A DNA stretch of 64,000 bases from Alteraurantiacibacter buctensis (GCF_009827655.1 NZ_WTYV01000006.1:62001-126000); one strand, 5' to 3'; positions 17,858-29,291 are shown, counted from the stretch's first letter. Made by a program: numbers and translations. Notes: generated by a model not told the origin, from the letters alone.

Positions 17858-19267
17858 TTACAGGCTGTAGTACATGTCGAATTCGACCGGGCTGGGAGCC
17901 ATTTCCCAGCGGTACACTTCCGGCCACTTCAGTTCGATGTAGGCTTCGATCTGGTCCTTGGTGAACACGCCGCCCTTCAGCAGGAAGTCGTGATCGGCTT
18001 CCAGCGAGTTCAGGGCTTCACGCAGGCTGCCGCAAACCGTGGGGACCTGGGCCAGTTCTTCCGGCGGCAGGTCGTACAGGTTCTTGTCCATCGCATCGCC
18101 CGGGTGGATCTTGTTCTGGATGCCGTCCAGACCAGCCATCAGCAGCGCGGCATAGCACAGGTAGGGGTTGGCCATCGCGTCGGGGAAGCGGAATTCCACG
18201 CGCTTGGACTTCTCGCCCGAGCCATAGGGGATGCGGCACGAGGCCGAGCGGTTACGGGCCGAATAGGCCAGCAGCACGGGGGCTTCGAAGCCCGGCACCA
18301 GGCGCTTGTAGCTGTTGGTGGTCGGGTTGGTGAAGGCGTTCAGGGCCTTGGCGTGCTTGATGACGCCGCCGATGAAATACAGGCAGTTGGTGGACAGGCC
18401 CGCATACTCGTTGCCGGCGAAGGTCGGCTTGCCGTTTTCCCAGATCGAGATGTGGGTGTGCATGCCGCTGCCGTTATCGTCCTTGATCGGCTTGGGCATG
18501 AAGGTGGCCGTCTTGCCATAGGCATGGGCGACCTGCTGCACGACATACTTGTAGACCTGCATGCGGTCGGCGGTCTGCGTCAGGGTGCCGAAGGTCAGGC
18601 CCAGTTCGTGCTGCGCGGCAGCCACTTCGTGGTGGTGCTTGTCGCACGGCAGGCCCATTTCCAGCATGGTCGAAACCATCTCGGCGCGGATGTCCACGCA
18701 GCTGTCCACCGGGGCAACGGGGAAATAGCCACCCTTGGCGCGCGGGCGGTGGGCCAGGTTGCCGGCATCGTATTCCTTGCCGGTGTTGGTCGGCAGCTCG
18801 ATGTCGTCGATCGCATAGCCCGAGCCGGCGTAGCCGTTCTCGAAGCGCACGTCGTCGAACATGAAGAATTCGGCTTCCGGGCCGACGTAGACGGTGTCAC
18901 CCACGCCGGTGGTCTTGACATAGGCTTCGGCGCGCTTGGCGGTCGAGCGCGGGTCGCGGGCGTAGAGTTCGCCGGTCGACGGCTCGACGATGTCGCAGCA
19001 GATGATCATCATCGGGGTGGCGCTGAACGGATCGATGTACACGGCATCGAGGTCCGGCTTCAGGATCATGTCGCTCTCGTTGATGGCCTTCCAGCCTTCG
19101 ATCGACGAACCGTCGAACATCAGGCCTTCTTCCAGCTCGTCTTCGCCCAGAACGCCGGCGCACATGGTCAGGTGCTGCCACTTGCCCTTGGGATCGGTGA
19201 AACGCAGATCGACCCATTCGATCTCCTCGTCCTTGATGCGCTTCACGATTTTTGCTGCACTCGACAT
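17858..19267 (-). CDS. glnA: glutamine synthetase, type I
   Basis: ATP-dependent synthesis of glutamine from glutamate and ammonium in the cytoplasm. The protein has 469 aa. Seen: the N-terminal beta-grasp domain, [18 protein letters not shown], the catalytic-domain motif [17 protein letters not shown], and the adenylylation site Tyr398 in [11 protein letters not shown], so GlnE-mediated control is expected. It lies 84 bp downstream of glnB on the same strand; the glnB-glnA pair is a common alphaproteobacterial nitrogen operon. A strong terminator follows. Confidence 0.98.
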   Translation of the reverse strand: MSSAAKIVKRIKDEEIEWVDLRFTDPKGKWQHLTMCAGVLGEDELEEGLMFDGSSIEGWKAINESDMILKPDLDAVYIDPFSATPMMIICCDIVEPSTGELYARDPRSTAKRAEAYVKTTGVGDTVYVGPEAEFFMFDDVRFENGYAGSGYAIDDIELPTNTGKEYDAGNLAHRPRAKGGYFPVAPVDSCVDIRAEMVSTMLEMGLPCDKHHHEVAAAQHELGLTFGTLTQTADRMQVYKYVVQQVAHAYGKTATFMPKPIKDDNGSGMHTHISIWENGKPTFAGNEYAGLSTNCLYFIGGVIKHAKALNAFTNPTTNSYKRLVPGFEAPVLLAYSARNRSASCRIPYGSGEKSKRVEFRFPDAMANPYLCYAALLMAGLDGIQNKIHPGDAMDKNLYDLPPEELAQVPTVCGSLREALNSLEADHDFLLKGGVFTKDQIEAYIELKWPEVYRWEMAPSPVEFDMYYSL

Positions 19268-19351
19268 GGTTTATCCTTCCTTGATCAGAATTGGTCGTGT
19301 GTTCGGTGGCGGCGGCCGGAAAAATTGCGGCTTCCGGTCGCCCGAAGATTG

Positions 19352-19813
<462 letters not shown>

Positions 19814-19931
19814 CTAGACCAGTGCAGGGCCGCCGGAAAGGGCGGATTCGCAAGAATGGAATCATTTTGGACCTTGGCGGGAAACATTTTGTCCGCCAGT
19901 CAAGTAAAAAGTTGCTTAAAAATGCAGCAGG

Positions 19932-19952
19932 CCTGCCTAAAAAACAGGCAGG
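19932..19952 (-). terminator. hairpin directly after argC
   Basis: CCTGCCT and AGGCAGG form a 7-bp stem around a 7-nt loop that is T-rich on the minus strand, abutting the argC stop. A T-rich stretch (CATTTTT) follows a few bases later. The 19691-19952 gap otherwise holds the glnB promoter region and no gene. Confidence 0.45.
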
Positions 19953-20879
19953 TTAGATGGCCAGTCCCTGGTCTTGCGGCAGGCCTGCCATCAGGTTGAG
20001 GCTCTGCACGGCCGCCCCGCTGGCCCCCTTGCCCAGGTTGTCGAGCATCGCCAGCAGGCGCGCCTGCGACCCGCCGGCATTGGGCAGTACGTAAAGCTGC
20101 ATAGTATCGCTGGGGGCCATCGACCGGCGCAGCAGCAGTTCGCCGCTGGCGGGCGCCTCGGCCACACTGACCACCGGGCTGGCCGCGTAGAACTGCGCCA
20201 GGCAGTCAAGCAGGGCAGGCGGGCTGGCGGCACCGGGCATGGCGGCCAGGTGCAGAGGAATTTCCACCACCATGCCGCGATGGGCAGGGATCACTGCGGG
20301 CGTGAACAGCGGGGGCAGGGTGAGGCCGCACTGGGCCTGCATTTCGGGCACGTGCTTGTGGCCCAGTGCCAGGGCATAGCCGCGCCAGGCAATGTCCTGG
20401 TCAGCCTCGAACCGCTCGATCAGCGCCTTGCCGCCGCCCGAATAGCCGCTGACCGCGTTGCAGCTATAGGGCCAGTCAGCCGGCAGCAGGCCGGCGCGAA
20501 TCAGCGGGGCGAGCAGGGCGATGAAGCCGGTGGAATAGCAGCCGGGGTTGGACACGCGGGCCGCGTTGGCCACTGCCTCCAGCCCGCTGATCTCGGGGAA
20601 GCCATAAACCCAGCCGGGCGCCACGCGGTGCGCGGTGGAGGCATCGATGATGCGTACCTTGCTGCCTTCAGCCAGCGATACGGCCTCGCGCGCGGCATCG
20701 TCATGCAGGCACAGCACGGCGAAGTCCGCCGCGTGAAGCGCTTCCTGGCGGGCGGCGGGATCCTTGCGGCGGGCATTGTCGAGCACGATCAGCCCGAATT
20801 CGCTGCGCCCCGCCAGCCGGTCGGCGATCTCCAGGCCGGTGGTGCCGGCGGCTCCGTCGATGAATACCGAATGCGCCAC
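19953..20879 (-). CDS. argC: N-acetyl-gamma-glutamyl-phosphate reductase, type 2
   Basis: NADPH-dependent reduction of N-acetylglutamyl phosphate in arginine synthesis. I choose GTG 20879, giving 308 aa beginning VAHSVFIDGAAGTTGLEI, the standard type 2 N-terminus. Seen: nucleotide-binding GAAGTTG (9-15), catalytic Cys114 in SNPGCYSTGF, and GHKHVPEM with the catalytic His. The start lies 4 bp after the stop of the SH3-protein gene, so translation is probably coupled. The longer frame upstream would only overlap that gene. Confidence 0.93.
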   Translation of the reverse strand: MAHSVFIDGAAGTTGLEIADRLAGRSEFGLIVLDNARRKDPAARQEALHAADFAVLCLHDDAAREAVSLAEGSKVRIIDASTAHRVAPGWVYGFPEISGLEAVANAARVSNPGCYSTGFIALLAPLIRAGLLPADWPYSCNAVSGYSGGGKALIERFEADQDIAWRGYALALGHKHVPEMQAQCGLTLPPLFTPAVIPAHRGMVVEIPLHLAAMPGAASPPALLDCLAQFYAASPVVSVAEAPASGELLLRRSMAPSDTMQLYVLPNAGGSQARLLAMLDNLGKGASGAAVQSLNLMAGLPQDQGLAI

Positions 20880-20883
20880 CGCG

Positions 20884-21237
20884 TCAGACCACCGCTTCCA
20901 GCCGGTCCTTGTGGACATAGCCCACCGGCCCATGCAGCGACAGGCAGCCCCAGGCCCACTGGCCGGTAATGTCGAGCAGTTCGAAGCTGTCGCCTTCCAG
21001 CAGCACGCACAGCTCCTCCGCATCCTCGCGCGGGGCGGCCAGCAACGGCGCACCGCCGGGCATCACGGTGCGCGGCTGGGGCACGGCATAATGGGGCACG
21101 AAATAGCGGCCGGCGAGGCCGATATGCGCCAGGTCCCCGCGCAGGGGCACGGTCCGCTCGTCCGGGCGCACGACCGGGCCGGCCAGGCAGAACGGCCCTT
21201 GCGTGTGACTGCTGAGAGTGGTGTCCCCTGTGCTCAT
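20884..21237 (-). CDS. small SH3-domain protein
   Basis: Protein of 117 aa starting MSTGDTTLSSHTQGPF at 21237. It looks like the N-terminal SH3 domain found in NlpC/P60 wall peptidases (DLAHIGLAGRYFVPHYAVPQP and a LLLAAPREDAEEL-like strand, then WAWGCLSLHGPVGYV with the usual GYV ending). There is no signal peptide and no peptidase domain, so it may be a trimmed relative of such an enzyme or bind a ligand by itself. It precedes argC by 4 bp. Role unknown. Confidence 0.7.
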   Translation of the reverse strand: MSTGDTTLSSHTQGPFCLAGPVVRPDERTVPLRGDLAHIGLAGRYFVPHYAVPQPRTVMPGGAPLLAAPREDAEELCVLLEGDSFELLDITGQWAWGCLSLHGPVGYVHKDRLEAVV

Positions 21238-21276
21238 GACCGGGCGCTTAGACAAGCCGACACGGGAGGGCAAGCA

Positions 21277-22611
<1,335 letters not shown>

Positions 22612-22710
22612 GGCATTTTGCCCGCGATCCGGCTGGATTAGATCATCATTTGCGCTCATAAGCGCGATCATTGCCCGTTGCGGCACGGTTTGGGAAGGCA
22701 ATGACGTTTC

Positions 22711-23535
22711 ATGCGCAAGGTTAGTCCGGCTCTGGCACTGGTCCTGCTGCTGGCTGCCTGCGACCCGACCGATCCCCAGCCCCAGGCAAGCTCCACTCCC
22801 ACGCCTTCGGCCAGTGCCAGCGCGAGCGCAGCCCCCGCCAGCGGTGCGCGCAGCGTGGAGGAGGAGACGGACGATTTCCTGTTCGCCTATGCCTATCCGG
22901 CGCAGGCGGGCAACATCGCCCCGCTGGCCCGCCTGCTGGATTCCAGGGCGGACCGGCTGCGTGCCCAGCTTGCGGAGCAGAGCGCGCAAGGCCGGGCCGA
23001 TGCCCGCAGCAACGGCTTCCCGTTCAACAAGTATTCCAGCAGCGTCACCTGGGAAGTGGTGGCGGAAACCCCGGACTACCTCAGCCTGTCGGCGGAACTC
23101 ACCAGCTATACCGGCGGGGCCCACGGCAATTACGGCTTCGATTCGCTGGTGTGGGACAAGCAGGGCGAGCGGGTGCTGCAGGTGGGCGAATTCTTCACCT
23201 CGCTGGCCGCGCTGGAGGAGGTGGTGGGGGAAGACCTGTGCGACCTGCTCAACGCCGAGCGGGCCAAGCGCCGCGGCCCGGACGCGGCGGAGAACCAGGC
23301 CATTGCCGGCATCGAGCCGGACGATCCCTTCAACCAGTGCGTGCCGCTGAGCGATACCACGCTGCTGCTCGGCTCCACCAATGGCTCCAAGTTCAACCGC
23401 ATCGGGGTGCAGATCGGACCTTACGTGGCCGGACCCTATGCGGAAGGCAGCTGGGAATTTACCCTGCCGGTGACGGCGGAAGTGCTGGCCACGGTGGCGC
23501 CTGAATTCCGCGATGCCTTCGCGGCTCGCAATTGA
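22711..23535 (+). CDS. lipoprotein with DUF4163/DUF3298 (RsiV-like) domains
   Basis: Predicted envelope lipoprotein of 274 aa. Seen: signal peptide and lipobox LLAAC (Cys17), a Ser/Ala/Pro linker to about residue 48, then a domain with SAELTSYTGGAHGNYGF, the hallmark of the DUF3298 family (as in RsiV and PdaC), and a C-terminal strand-rich part. DUF3298 modules bind lysozyme in RsiV, but no such role can be assigned here. Lies just before map with a 26-bp gap. Confidence 0.8.
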   Translation: MRKVSPALALVLLLAACDPTDPQPQASSTPTPSASASASAAPASGARSVEEETDDFLFAYAYPAQAGNIAPLARLLDSRADRLRAQLAEQSAQGRADARSNGFPFNKYSSSVTWEVVAETPDYLSLSAELTSYTGGAHGNYGFDSLVWDKQGERVLQVGEFFTSLAALEEVVGEDLCDLLNAERAKRRGPDAAENQAIAGIEPDDPFNQCVPLSDTTLLLGSTNGSKFNRIGVQIGPYVAGPYAEGSWEFTLPVTAEVLATVAPEFRDAFAARN

Positions 23536-23545
23536 GCGCGGCAAT

Positions 23546-23552
23546 CGCTAAG
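23546..23552 (+). promoter_or_regulatory. candidate -10 element directly before map
   Basis: CGCTAAG sits 9 nt before the map ATG, and no ribosome binding site lies between. This spacing fits a leaderless transcript. Same motif and spacing as before proB. Confidence 0.35.
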
Positions 23553-23561
23553 TAGCCCGCC

Positions 23562-24386
23562 ATGGTCGAATATCAGCACGTAACCTCCGACATGTCCGTC
23601 TATCGCGACGGCACCATCAAGCTTCACGGGCCGGAAGGCTTCGACGGGATGCGCAAGGCCGGCCGGCTGGCCGCCGAGATCCTGGATGAGCTGACCACCT
23701 TCATCGTCCCCGGCGTGACCACTGCCGCCATCGACGACATGGTGAGGGGCATGATGCTGGACGCCGGATCGGTGCCCGCCACCCTGGGCTATCGAGGCTA
23801 CACCCATTCCTGCTGCACCAGCATCAACCACGTGATCTGCCACGGCATCCCGGGTGAAAAGGTGCTGAAGAGCGGCGACATCATCAATGTGGACGTGACC
23901 CCGCTGGTCGATGGCTGGCACGGCGATACCAGCCGCATGTATCTGGTGGGTGACGTGCCGCTTAAGGCGCGCCGGCTGGTGGAAGTGACCTACGAGTGCC
24001 TGATGATCGGCGTGGACATGGCCAAGCCCGGCGTGCGCATCGGCGATATTGCCGCCGCCATCCAGGCCCATGCCGAAAACCACCGCTATGGCGTGGTGCG
24101 CGAGTTCTGCGGCCACGGCCTGGGCCGCCTGTTCCACGATGCCCCCGAAGTGGTTCACGCCGGCCGCGCGGGGACGGGACCGGAACTGAAGGAAGGCATG
24201 TTCCTGACCATCGAGCCGATGATCAACCTGGGCAAGCCCCCCGCCAAGATGCTGAGCGACGGCTGGACTGCGGTGACGCGCGACAAGAGCCTGAGCGCGC
24301 AGTTCGAGCATTCGATCGGGATTACCGCGACCGGGCGGGAAATCTTTACCGAGAGTCCGAAGGGGCTGCACAAGCCGCCTTATTGA
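23562..24386 (+). CDS. map: type I methionine aminopeptidase
   Basis: Removes the initiator methionine from nascent proteins. The protein has 274 aa. The dimetal ligands are all present: Asp111, Asp122, His185, Glu218 and Glu249; the substrate His is His94 in CHGIPG. The N-terminal extension of about 20 residues relative to E. coli Map is usual in alphaproteobacteria. No clear Shine-Dalgarno precedes the ATG. Confidence 0.97.
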   Translation: MVEYQHVTSDMSVYRDGTIKLHGPEGFDGMRKAGRLAAEILDELTTFIVPGVTTAAIDDMVRGMMLDAGSVPATLGYRGYTHSCCTSINHVICHGIPGEKVLKSGDIINVDVTPLVDGWHGDTSRMYLVGDVPLKARRLVEVTYECLMIGVDMAKPGVRIGDIAAAIQAHAENHRYGVVREFCGHGLGRLFHDAPEVVHAGRAGTGPELKEGMFLTIEPMINLGKPPAKMLSDGWTAVTRDKSLSAQFEHSIGITATGREIFTESPKGLHKPPY

Positions 24387-24490
24387 CTGCCATCAATGCC
24401 GCGCCCTGGCCGACGCCTATCCTGATGGTGCAGGACAGGGCCGGCTGCTGAGCTTTCCTTTGGTCCTGCAGGATCAATGGGAGAGCAGTC

Positions 24491-24955
24491 ATGGTATTTC
24501 GTCAGCTTGCAGCGGCCTTCGTCCCCGCCCTCGCTCTTGCCGGGCTGGCCTTGCCGGGCGTCGCAACGGCGCAGGACGCACCCCAATCGCAGGCGCAAAT
24601 CCAGGAACTCGCCAACCGCTGGACCGCGGCCTACAACTCGGTGGACGTGCCGGCTCTGGAAGCGCTCTACGCCGATGACGCAGAACTCTACATCCACCAG
24701 GAAGGCCGCTTCATGGGGCGCGGAGCGATCGGCGATTACTGGGCGGCTGACATGGGCCGTTCCAACCCGATCACCGTGCTGAACGTGACCGATTCGGTCG
24801 TGGACCGGGAGATGTTGCTGGTCCACGGCAACTATCAGGTGTTGGATCGCAACAGCGGTATCCCGCTGGGTAGTGGGCGCTTTGCCCATATCTGGGTGCT
24901 GGACGAGGAAGGCTGGGTGCTCGATCGCGACATCTGGGTCGACCTCAGTCGCTAA
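24491..24955 (+). CDS. exported NTF2-like (SnoaL/DUF4440) protein
   Basis: Protein of 154 aa with a signal peptide (cleavage near GVATAQ, residue 27) and one NTF2-like cone domain: IQELANRWTAAYNSVDVPAL, ALYADDAELYIHQEGRFMGR, ending WVLDRDIWVDLS. Such proteins include isomerases, hydrolases and binding proteins; the active-site residues do not decide which. ATG 24491 follows GGGAGAGCAGTC. Convergent with ccmB, overlapping its end by 4 bp. Confidence 0.8.
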   Translation: MVFRQLAAAFVPALALAGLALPGVATAQDAPQSQAQIQELANRWTAAYNSVDVPALEALYADDAELYIHQEGRFMGRGAIGDYWAADMGRSNPITVLNVTDSVVDREMLLVHGNYQVLDRNSGIPLGSGRFAHIWVLDEEGWVLDRDIWVDLSR

Positions 24956-25611
24956 CCCTCCCGCGCTGCCCTGATCGCCGCCCCGCCCGCAAACGGGGCA
25001 ATCGCCACCAGCACCAGGCTGATTGCGGCGGTCAGGGCAAGGCCGCCTTCGCCGCCCGTGCTGAGCGAACCCGCGCCAAAGATCAGCAGCGGCACGGCCA
25101 GCGGCACCATCAGCAGGCCGCTCAGCGCCGCGCCGCCACTTTTCAGGCCCACGGTCACGCTGGCGATGATCACGCCGATGGCGGCGAGACCGGGCGTGCC
25201 TGCCAGCAGGCCCAGTTCCACGATCCGCAGCGTCTCGCCATCGATCCCCACCAGCGCGCTGGCGGGCAGGGCGGCCAGCAGCAGGAACGGCCCGAAGCTG
25301 AGCCAGTGGGCCAGCAGGCGCACGGCCACCACCAGTTCTTCCGACAGGCCACGCAGGGCCCACTGGTCGAACATGCCGCGCTCCACGTCAGCCGCCAGCA
25401 GCCGTTCCAGCGGCAGGATCGCGGCCAGCAGCGCGCCGACCCACAGCACGCCGCCGCCGCTCGCCGCCAGCAGGGTGGGGTTGGGGCCGACCGCGAAGGG
25501 ATAAAGCATGGCCACGGCCAGGAAGAACAGCACCGGCAGCAGCGATCCGCCACCGCGCCCGCCGGGCAGCAGGGTCGCGAGATCGCGCTTGAGGAGCGTC
25601 CACAGCGTCAT
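24952..25611 (-). CDS. ccmB: heme exporter protein B
   Basis: Membrane subunit of the CcmAB transporter in system I cytochrome c maturation. The start at 25611 overlaps the ccmA stop by 4 bp and gives the usual 219 aa. Six hydrophobic helices are visible; family blocks include PLERLLAADVERGMFDQW and LSEELVVAVRLLAHWLSFGPFL (read in two parts). Only ccmA and ccmB lie here; ccmC and the rest must be elsewhere. Cytochrome c is implied. Confidence 0.93.
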   Translation of the reverse strand: MTLWTLLKRDLATLLPGGRGGGSLLPVLFFLAVAMLYPFAVGPNPTLLAASGGGVLWVGALLAAILPLERLLAADVERGMFDQWALRGLSEELVVAVRLLAHWLSFGPFLLLAALPASALVGIDGETLRIVELGLLAGTPGLAAIGVIIASVTVGLKSGGAALSGLLMVPLAVPLLIFGAGSLSTGGEGGLALTAAISLVLVAIAPFAGGAAIRAAREG

Positions 25612-26180
25612 GCGGCGTAGTCTGCCAGGTCGAGGCGCTGGAGGCCGGGAAGCGTAAACGGCTGGTGGCTGGCAATCACCGCCATACCTCCGCCGACGCA
25701 ATGCTCGCCCACCAGTGCCTCCACCAGCGCCACGCCGTGGGTGTCGAGACCATTGAGCGGCTCGTCCAGCAGCCAGATCGGCGCGTCCTGACCAATCAGG
25801 CGGGCGAGGGCGGCGCGCTTCCTCTGGCCGGTGGAGAGATAGCGCACCGGCACGTCGATCAGGGTGGCCAAGCCAAGGCGCTCAAGCGGGGCGGCGCCTT
25901 TGTCCAATGCCCCCCAGAAAGCCAGCGCCGCGCCCAGCGGCTGGTGCTCGTCCAGCGCCGGCCGCTCGTCCACCAGCGCCAGTTGGCCGGACCGTTCAAC
26001 GCTCCCGGCGAAGGGCCGCAGCAGCCCGGCGAGGAGGCGGATCAGGCTGGACTTGCCCATGCCGTTGGGGCCGGCCACCTGCAGCGCCTGACCGCTGGAA
26101 AGCTCCAGAGATAGCCGCGCGAACAGCAGCCGCTCGCCACGGCGGCAGGCAAGATCGGTCGCGGTGAGGCGGGGTTCCAT
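25608..26180 (-). CDS. ccmA: heme exporter ATP-binding protein CcmA
   Basis: ABC ATPase powering release of the CcmE heme chaperone. The start at 26180 ([20 protein letters not shown]) gives 190 aa, the family size. Seen: Walker [10 protein letters not shown] (37-45), signature [14 protein letters not shown], Walker [13 protein letters not shown], and the switch His in VIASHQP. Upstream frame is not conserved. Diverges from the pterin dehydratase gene. Confidence 0.94.
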   Translation of the reverse strand: MEPRLTATDLACRRGERLLFARLSLELSSGQALQVAGPNGMGKSSLIRLLAGLLRPFAGSVERSGQLALVDERPALDEHQPLGAALAFWGALDKGAAPLERLGLATLIDVPVRYLSTGQRKRAALARLIGQDAPIWLLDEPLNGLDTHGVALVEALVGEHCVGGGMAVIASHQPFTLPGLQRLDLADYAA

Positions 26181-26230
26181 GGGGCGCTGCGTTAGGGCAG
26201 AGTGCGGCACACGACAAGCAGAGGGCGCGC

Positions 26231-26524
26231 ATGGGCAGGGTTGCGGAACTGACGGTCGAGGAACGCGCGGCCGCTCTGGCTGAGCTGCCCCTCTGGAATC
26301 TGCGCGAAGATGGTGCGGCAATCACCCGCCAGTTTAGGTTCAAGGATTTTGCACAAGCCTGGGCGTTCATGGGCAAGGTCGCCGCGCTGGCCGAGGCGCA
26401 GGACCACCACCCGGAATGGAGCAACGTCTACAACCGGGTGGAAATTACGCTGACCACCCATGATGCGGGCGGCCTGAGCGCAAGGGATGTGCGACTGGCA
26501 AAGGCGGTTGACGCGATTGCTTAG
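26231..26524 (+). CDS. phhB: 4a-hydroxytetrahydrobiopterin dehydratase
   Basis: Recycles the pterin cofactor of aromatic amino-acid hydroxylases. The protein has 97 aa, full length. Seen: the active-site motif [20 protein letters not shown] (His-His-Pro-Glu-Trp) and the [15 protein letters not shown] end. No phenylalanine hydroxylase gene is nearby, so it may serve another pterin or moonlight. Stop overlaps the convergent SDR stop by 4 bp. Confidence 0.94.
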   Translation: MGRVAELTVEERAAALAELPLWNLREDGAAITRQFRFKDFAQAWAFMGKVAALAEAQDHHPEWSNVYNRVEITLTTHDAGGLSARDVRLAKAVDAIA

Positions 26525-27330
26525 CGACCCTCGCTGCTGTCGTGCGCCTCGGCCAGCAGGCGTGCCCGCTTGCGCAGGAGGTTGGGCATCCACTTGGCCA
26601 CGCGGCGCATTTTCTTCGCGGTCTTGCCGATAATGCGATGCACCTTGTCCTCGTGGATCGAGCGCCAGGCTTCGAAAGCCACGAATTCGACCGGGGTGAA
26701 TTCCAGCCCGGCGGCCACCACGGCATCGCGGATCGGGGTGTTGCGGCTGCGGTTGGGCGGGTTCATCAGCAGGGGCGTATCGATGAAGCTGGGCATCAGG
26801 CTGCGCACCCTGATGCCTTCGTCAGCCCACTCCGCTTCCAGGCTTTCGGTCAGCGACTTCACGCCCGCCTTGGTTGCGCCATAGACGCTCTGGTTGGCCA
26901 TGCCGTAAAGCGCGGCGGCGCTGGCGGTGTTGATCAGGGCGCTGCCCGGCGCAGCGGCCTTCAGGTGAGGGTAGGCCGCCATTGCCCCGTAGAACACGCC
27001 TTTCAGGTTCACGTCGATCAGCCGGTCCAGTTCCTCCACCGTGATCTCGCGCAGGGGACCACCGGCGGGGAGACCTGCGTTGTTGGCCATCACGTCGATC
27101 CGACCGGCCGTGGCGGCGAATTCGGCCAGAACCGTGTCCCACGCGGGCGCATCGATCACGTCGAGGCGGTAGGCCGCGCTCATCCCCGCAGGCAGCAGGG
27201 CTTGCGTTTCCGCCATGCCCGCCACGTTGAGGTCGGCCAGTCCCACGAACCAGCCTTCTGCTGCAAACCGCTGGGCAATGGCCCGGCCGATGCCGCTGGC
27301 GCCGCCGGTGATGAAGATCGACTTTCGCAT
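26521..27330 (-). CDS. SDR family oxidoreductase
   Basis: Classical short-chain dehydrogenase of 269 aa. Seen: cofactor motif TGGASGIG (8-15), NNAG (83-86), Ser137, and the catalytic Tyr150-x3-Lys154 (SVYGATKAG). The basic residue spacing suggests NAD(H) because Asp33 ends the second strand (GLADLN). The tail after residue 235 is Lys/Arg-rich, as in some membrane-associated or long-chain-substrate members. Its strong ribosome site GGGGAGAG lies inside a hairpin (see separate entry). Confidence 0.87.
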   Translation of the reverse strand: MRKSIFITGGASGIGRAIAQRFAAEGWFVGLADLNVAGMAETQALLPAGMSAAYRLDVIDAPAWDTVLAEFAATAGRIDVMANNAGLPAGGPLREITVEELDRLIDVNLKGVFYGAMAAYPHLKAAAPGSALINTASAAALYGMANQSVYGATKAGVKSLTESLEAEWADEGIRVRSLMPSFIDTPLLMNPPNRSRNTPIRDAVVAAGLEFTPVEFVAFEAWRSIHEDKVHRIIGKTAKKMRRVAKWMPNLLRKRARLLAEAHDSSEGR

Positions 27331-27335
27331 GGCGA

Positions 27336-27355
27336 CTCTCCCCTTTTCGGGAGAG
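27336..27355 (-). promoter_or_regulatory. hairpin covering the SDR ribosome binding site
   Basis: On the minus strand CTCTCCC pairs with GGGAGAG around a 6-nt loop GAAAAG. The 3' arm is the Shine-Dalgarno of the SDR gene, 6 nt before its ATG, and the hairpin begins right after the stop of the S9 peptidase gene. Ribosomes finishing the peptidase could open it (translational coupling). Confidence 0.5.
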
Positions 27356-27356
27356 C

Positions 27357-29291
27357 CTAGCCCAGTCCCTGCACCATGTCCTCACCCGTCAGGATCTGCG
27401 CGGTGGACTTGGCCAGCGCCTCCCCCAGCGGTTCGGCGCGCCCGCCCAGCACGGTCGCCAGGAACCCTTCGACCACGGCGTTGAAGGCGATGTTGTTTTC
27501 CGGCCGGTGGAAGCCGTGGCCTTCGTCCGGGAACAGCACATAGGTGACCGGGATGCCGTGGCCCTGCATGGCCGCGACGATCTGGTCGCTCTCGCTCTGC
27601 TTCACGCGCGGATCGTTGGCCCCCTGGCCGATCAGCAGCGGCTTCACGATCTTGTCTGCCTTGTGGATGGGCGAGCAGTCCTTCAGCAGTTGCAGGCCCT
27701 CGGGCGTGGTCGGGTCGCCCATCCGGTCGTGGAACTGCTTGACCATCGGTGCCCAGTAGGGGGGAATGGTTTCCAGCAGCGTTTCGAGGTTTGACGGCCC
27801 GACGATGTCGATGCCGCAAGCGAACACGTCGGGCGTGTAGGTGAGGCCAACCAGCGTGGCATAGCCGCCATAGCTGCCGCCCATGATCGCCACCTTGTCG
27901 AGGTCCGCGTGGCCCTGCGCCACGGCCCAGTCGACCGCGTCCAGCAGGTCATCGTGCATCGCTTTCGACCATTGCCGATTGCCGGCATTGGTGAAGTGCT
28001 TGCCGAAGCCGGTGGAGCCGCGAAAGTTGACCGACAGCACGCCATAGCCGCGGTTGGCCAGCCACTGGTGGGCGCGGTTGAAGCCGTATCCATCGCGCGC
28101 CCAGGGGCCGCCGTGAACCAGCAGCACCAGTGGCACCGGATCTTTCGCGTCGGCGGGCAGGGTGAGATAGCCGGGCAGGGTCAGCCCGTCGCGCGCCGGG
28201 ATTTCCACGCAGGCCATCGGTTGCAGCGGGGCATCTTCCAGCGCCGGCTTGGTGACGTAGAACAGGCTGAGCGAATCCAGCTCGCGGTCGTAGATGAAGC
28301 AGCGGATCGGCGCGGTGAGGGGATCGTTCCACACCAGCCACTTGCGGTCGTCATCGGTGCGGCTCATCACCCCGAAATCGCCATCGAGCTGGTCGCGCAG
28401 CCAGTCGAGCGAGGCCTTGATGCCGTGGTCGATGCAGTGCCATTCGGTGCGCAGGTAGGTGACGCTCCAGGCCTGCACCTCGCCGGTTTTCGTATGCCGC
28501 ATGGTGCCCCCGATATCGGCGCGCGGGTCTTCGGCGATCAGGGTGCGGGTGCCGGTGGCCACGTCCTCGGCATAGAGCGCGGCGGTATCGCGGCCCCGGC
28601 TGTCCAGCCAGTAGAGCGTGCTGCCATCGGTGGTATAGCCATCGGTGCCGGTGGTCAGGGCATCGTCCATGTCCACCACTTCGCACGGGGTCGGGGCGAT
28701 CACGCCGTCGGTGATCTGGTGCATGTCGGTGCCGCCGGCCTCGTTCTGGCGGATAGCCCAGCGCAGGGTCAGGCTGTCATCCGCCTCGAACCCGGCCCAT
28801 TCGTTGTTTTCCAGCACGATGGTGAGGTCGCCGGTCGTCAGGTCCAGCAGCCACACATCGTGCCACATGGGGTCGCGGTTGTTGAGGCCCACCAGCAGCT
28901 TGTCGCGGATCGTCTCGGAACTGCCGACCACGCGCACGCGGGTGTTCTCGAACGGGGTCAGGCAGCTTTCCTCCCCGCTCGCCAGGTCCACCTTGTAGAG
29001 CAGGTAGTTCTCGTCCCCCGCCTTGTCCTGGATGTAGAGCAGGGCCGAGGAGTCCGGGGCCCAGAAATACTGCGGGATCGGCCGGTCCGTGGCGCGGGTC
29101 ATGGCGCGGGCCTGGTCCGGCTCGGCATAGGGGGCCAGGAAGACGTTCATCACCCCGTCCAGCGGGGCCATCCAGCTCAGCCACTGCCCATCGGGGCTCA
29201 GCTTGCCGCCGCTCTTCTCCGGGTTGCCATACAGCACCTCGCGCGGGATCAGGGGCACGTGGCTTACGAGGTTGGCGGCGGTCCTGGTCAT
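27357..29291 (-). CDS. S9 family (prolyl-oligopeptidase-like) peptidase
   Basis: Serine peptidase with an N-terminal beta-propeller (about 1-340) and a C-terminal alpha/beta-hydrolase domain. The catalytic triad is visible: Ser473 in GGSYGGYA, Asp560 in GANDPRV and His592 in DEGHGFH. The oxyanion region is LLVHGGPWARDGYGF. The protein has 644 aa and no signal peptide, so it is probably cytoplasmic and acts on short peptides (acylaminoacyl or dipeptidyl peptidase type). Its promoter lies in 29292-29363, next to the islet boundary. Confidence 0.93.
   Translation of the reverse strand: MTRTAANLVSHVPLIPREVLYGNPEKSGGKLSPDGQWLSWMAPLDGVMNVFLAPYAEPDQARAMTRATDRPIPQYFWAPDSSALLYIQDKAGDENYLLYKVDLASGEESCLTPFENTRVRVVGSSETIRDKLLVGLNNRDPMWHDVWLLDLTTGDLTIVLENNEWAGFEADDSLTLRWAIRQNEAGGTDMHQITDGVIAPTPCEVVDMDDALTTGTDGYTTDGSTLYWLDSRGRDTAALYAEDVATGTRTLIAEDPRADIGGTMRHTKTGEVQAWSVTYLRTEWHCIDHGIKASLDWLRDQLDGDFGVMSRTDDDRKWLVWNDPLTAPIRCFIYDRELDSLSLFYVTKPALEDAPLQPMACVEIPARDGLTLPGYLTLPADAKDPVPLVLLVHGGPWARDGYGFNRAHQWLANRGYGVLSVNFRGSTGFGKHFTNAGNRQWSKAMHDDLLDAVDWAVAQGHADLDKVAIMGGSYGGYATLVGLTYTPDVFACGIDIVGPSNLETLLETIPPYWAPMVKQFHDRMGDPTTPEGLQLLKDCSPIHKADKIVKPLLIGQGANDPRVKQSESDQIVAAMQGHGIPVTYVLFPDEGHGFHRPENNIAFNAVVEGFLATVLGGRAEPLGEALAKSTAQILTGEDMVQGLG

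Noticed and set aside
22612-23544. Upstream extension of the aminopeptidase frame to 755 codons
   Set aside because: The extra part is antisense to the DUF3298 lipoprotein and is not conserved in M17 enzymes.
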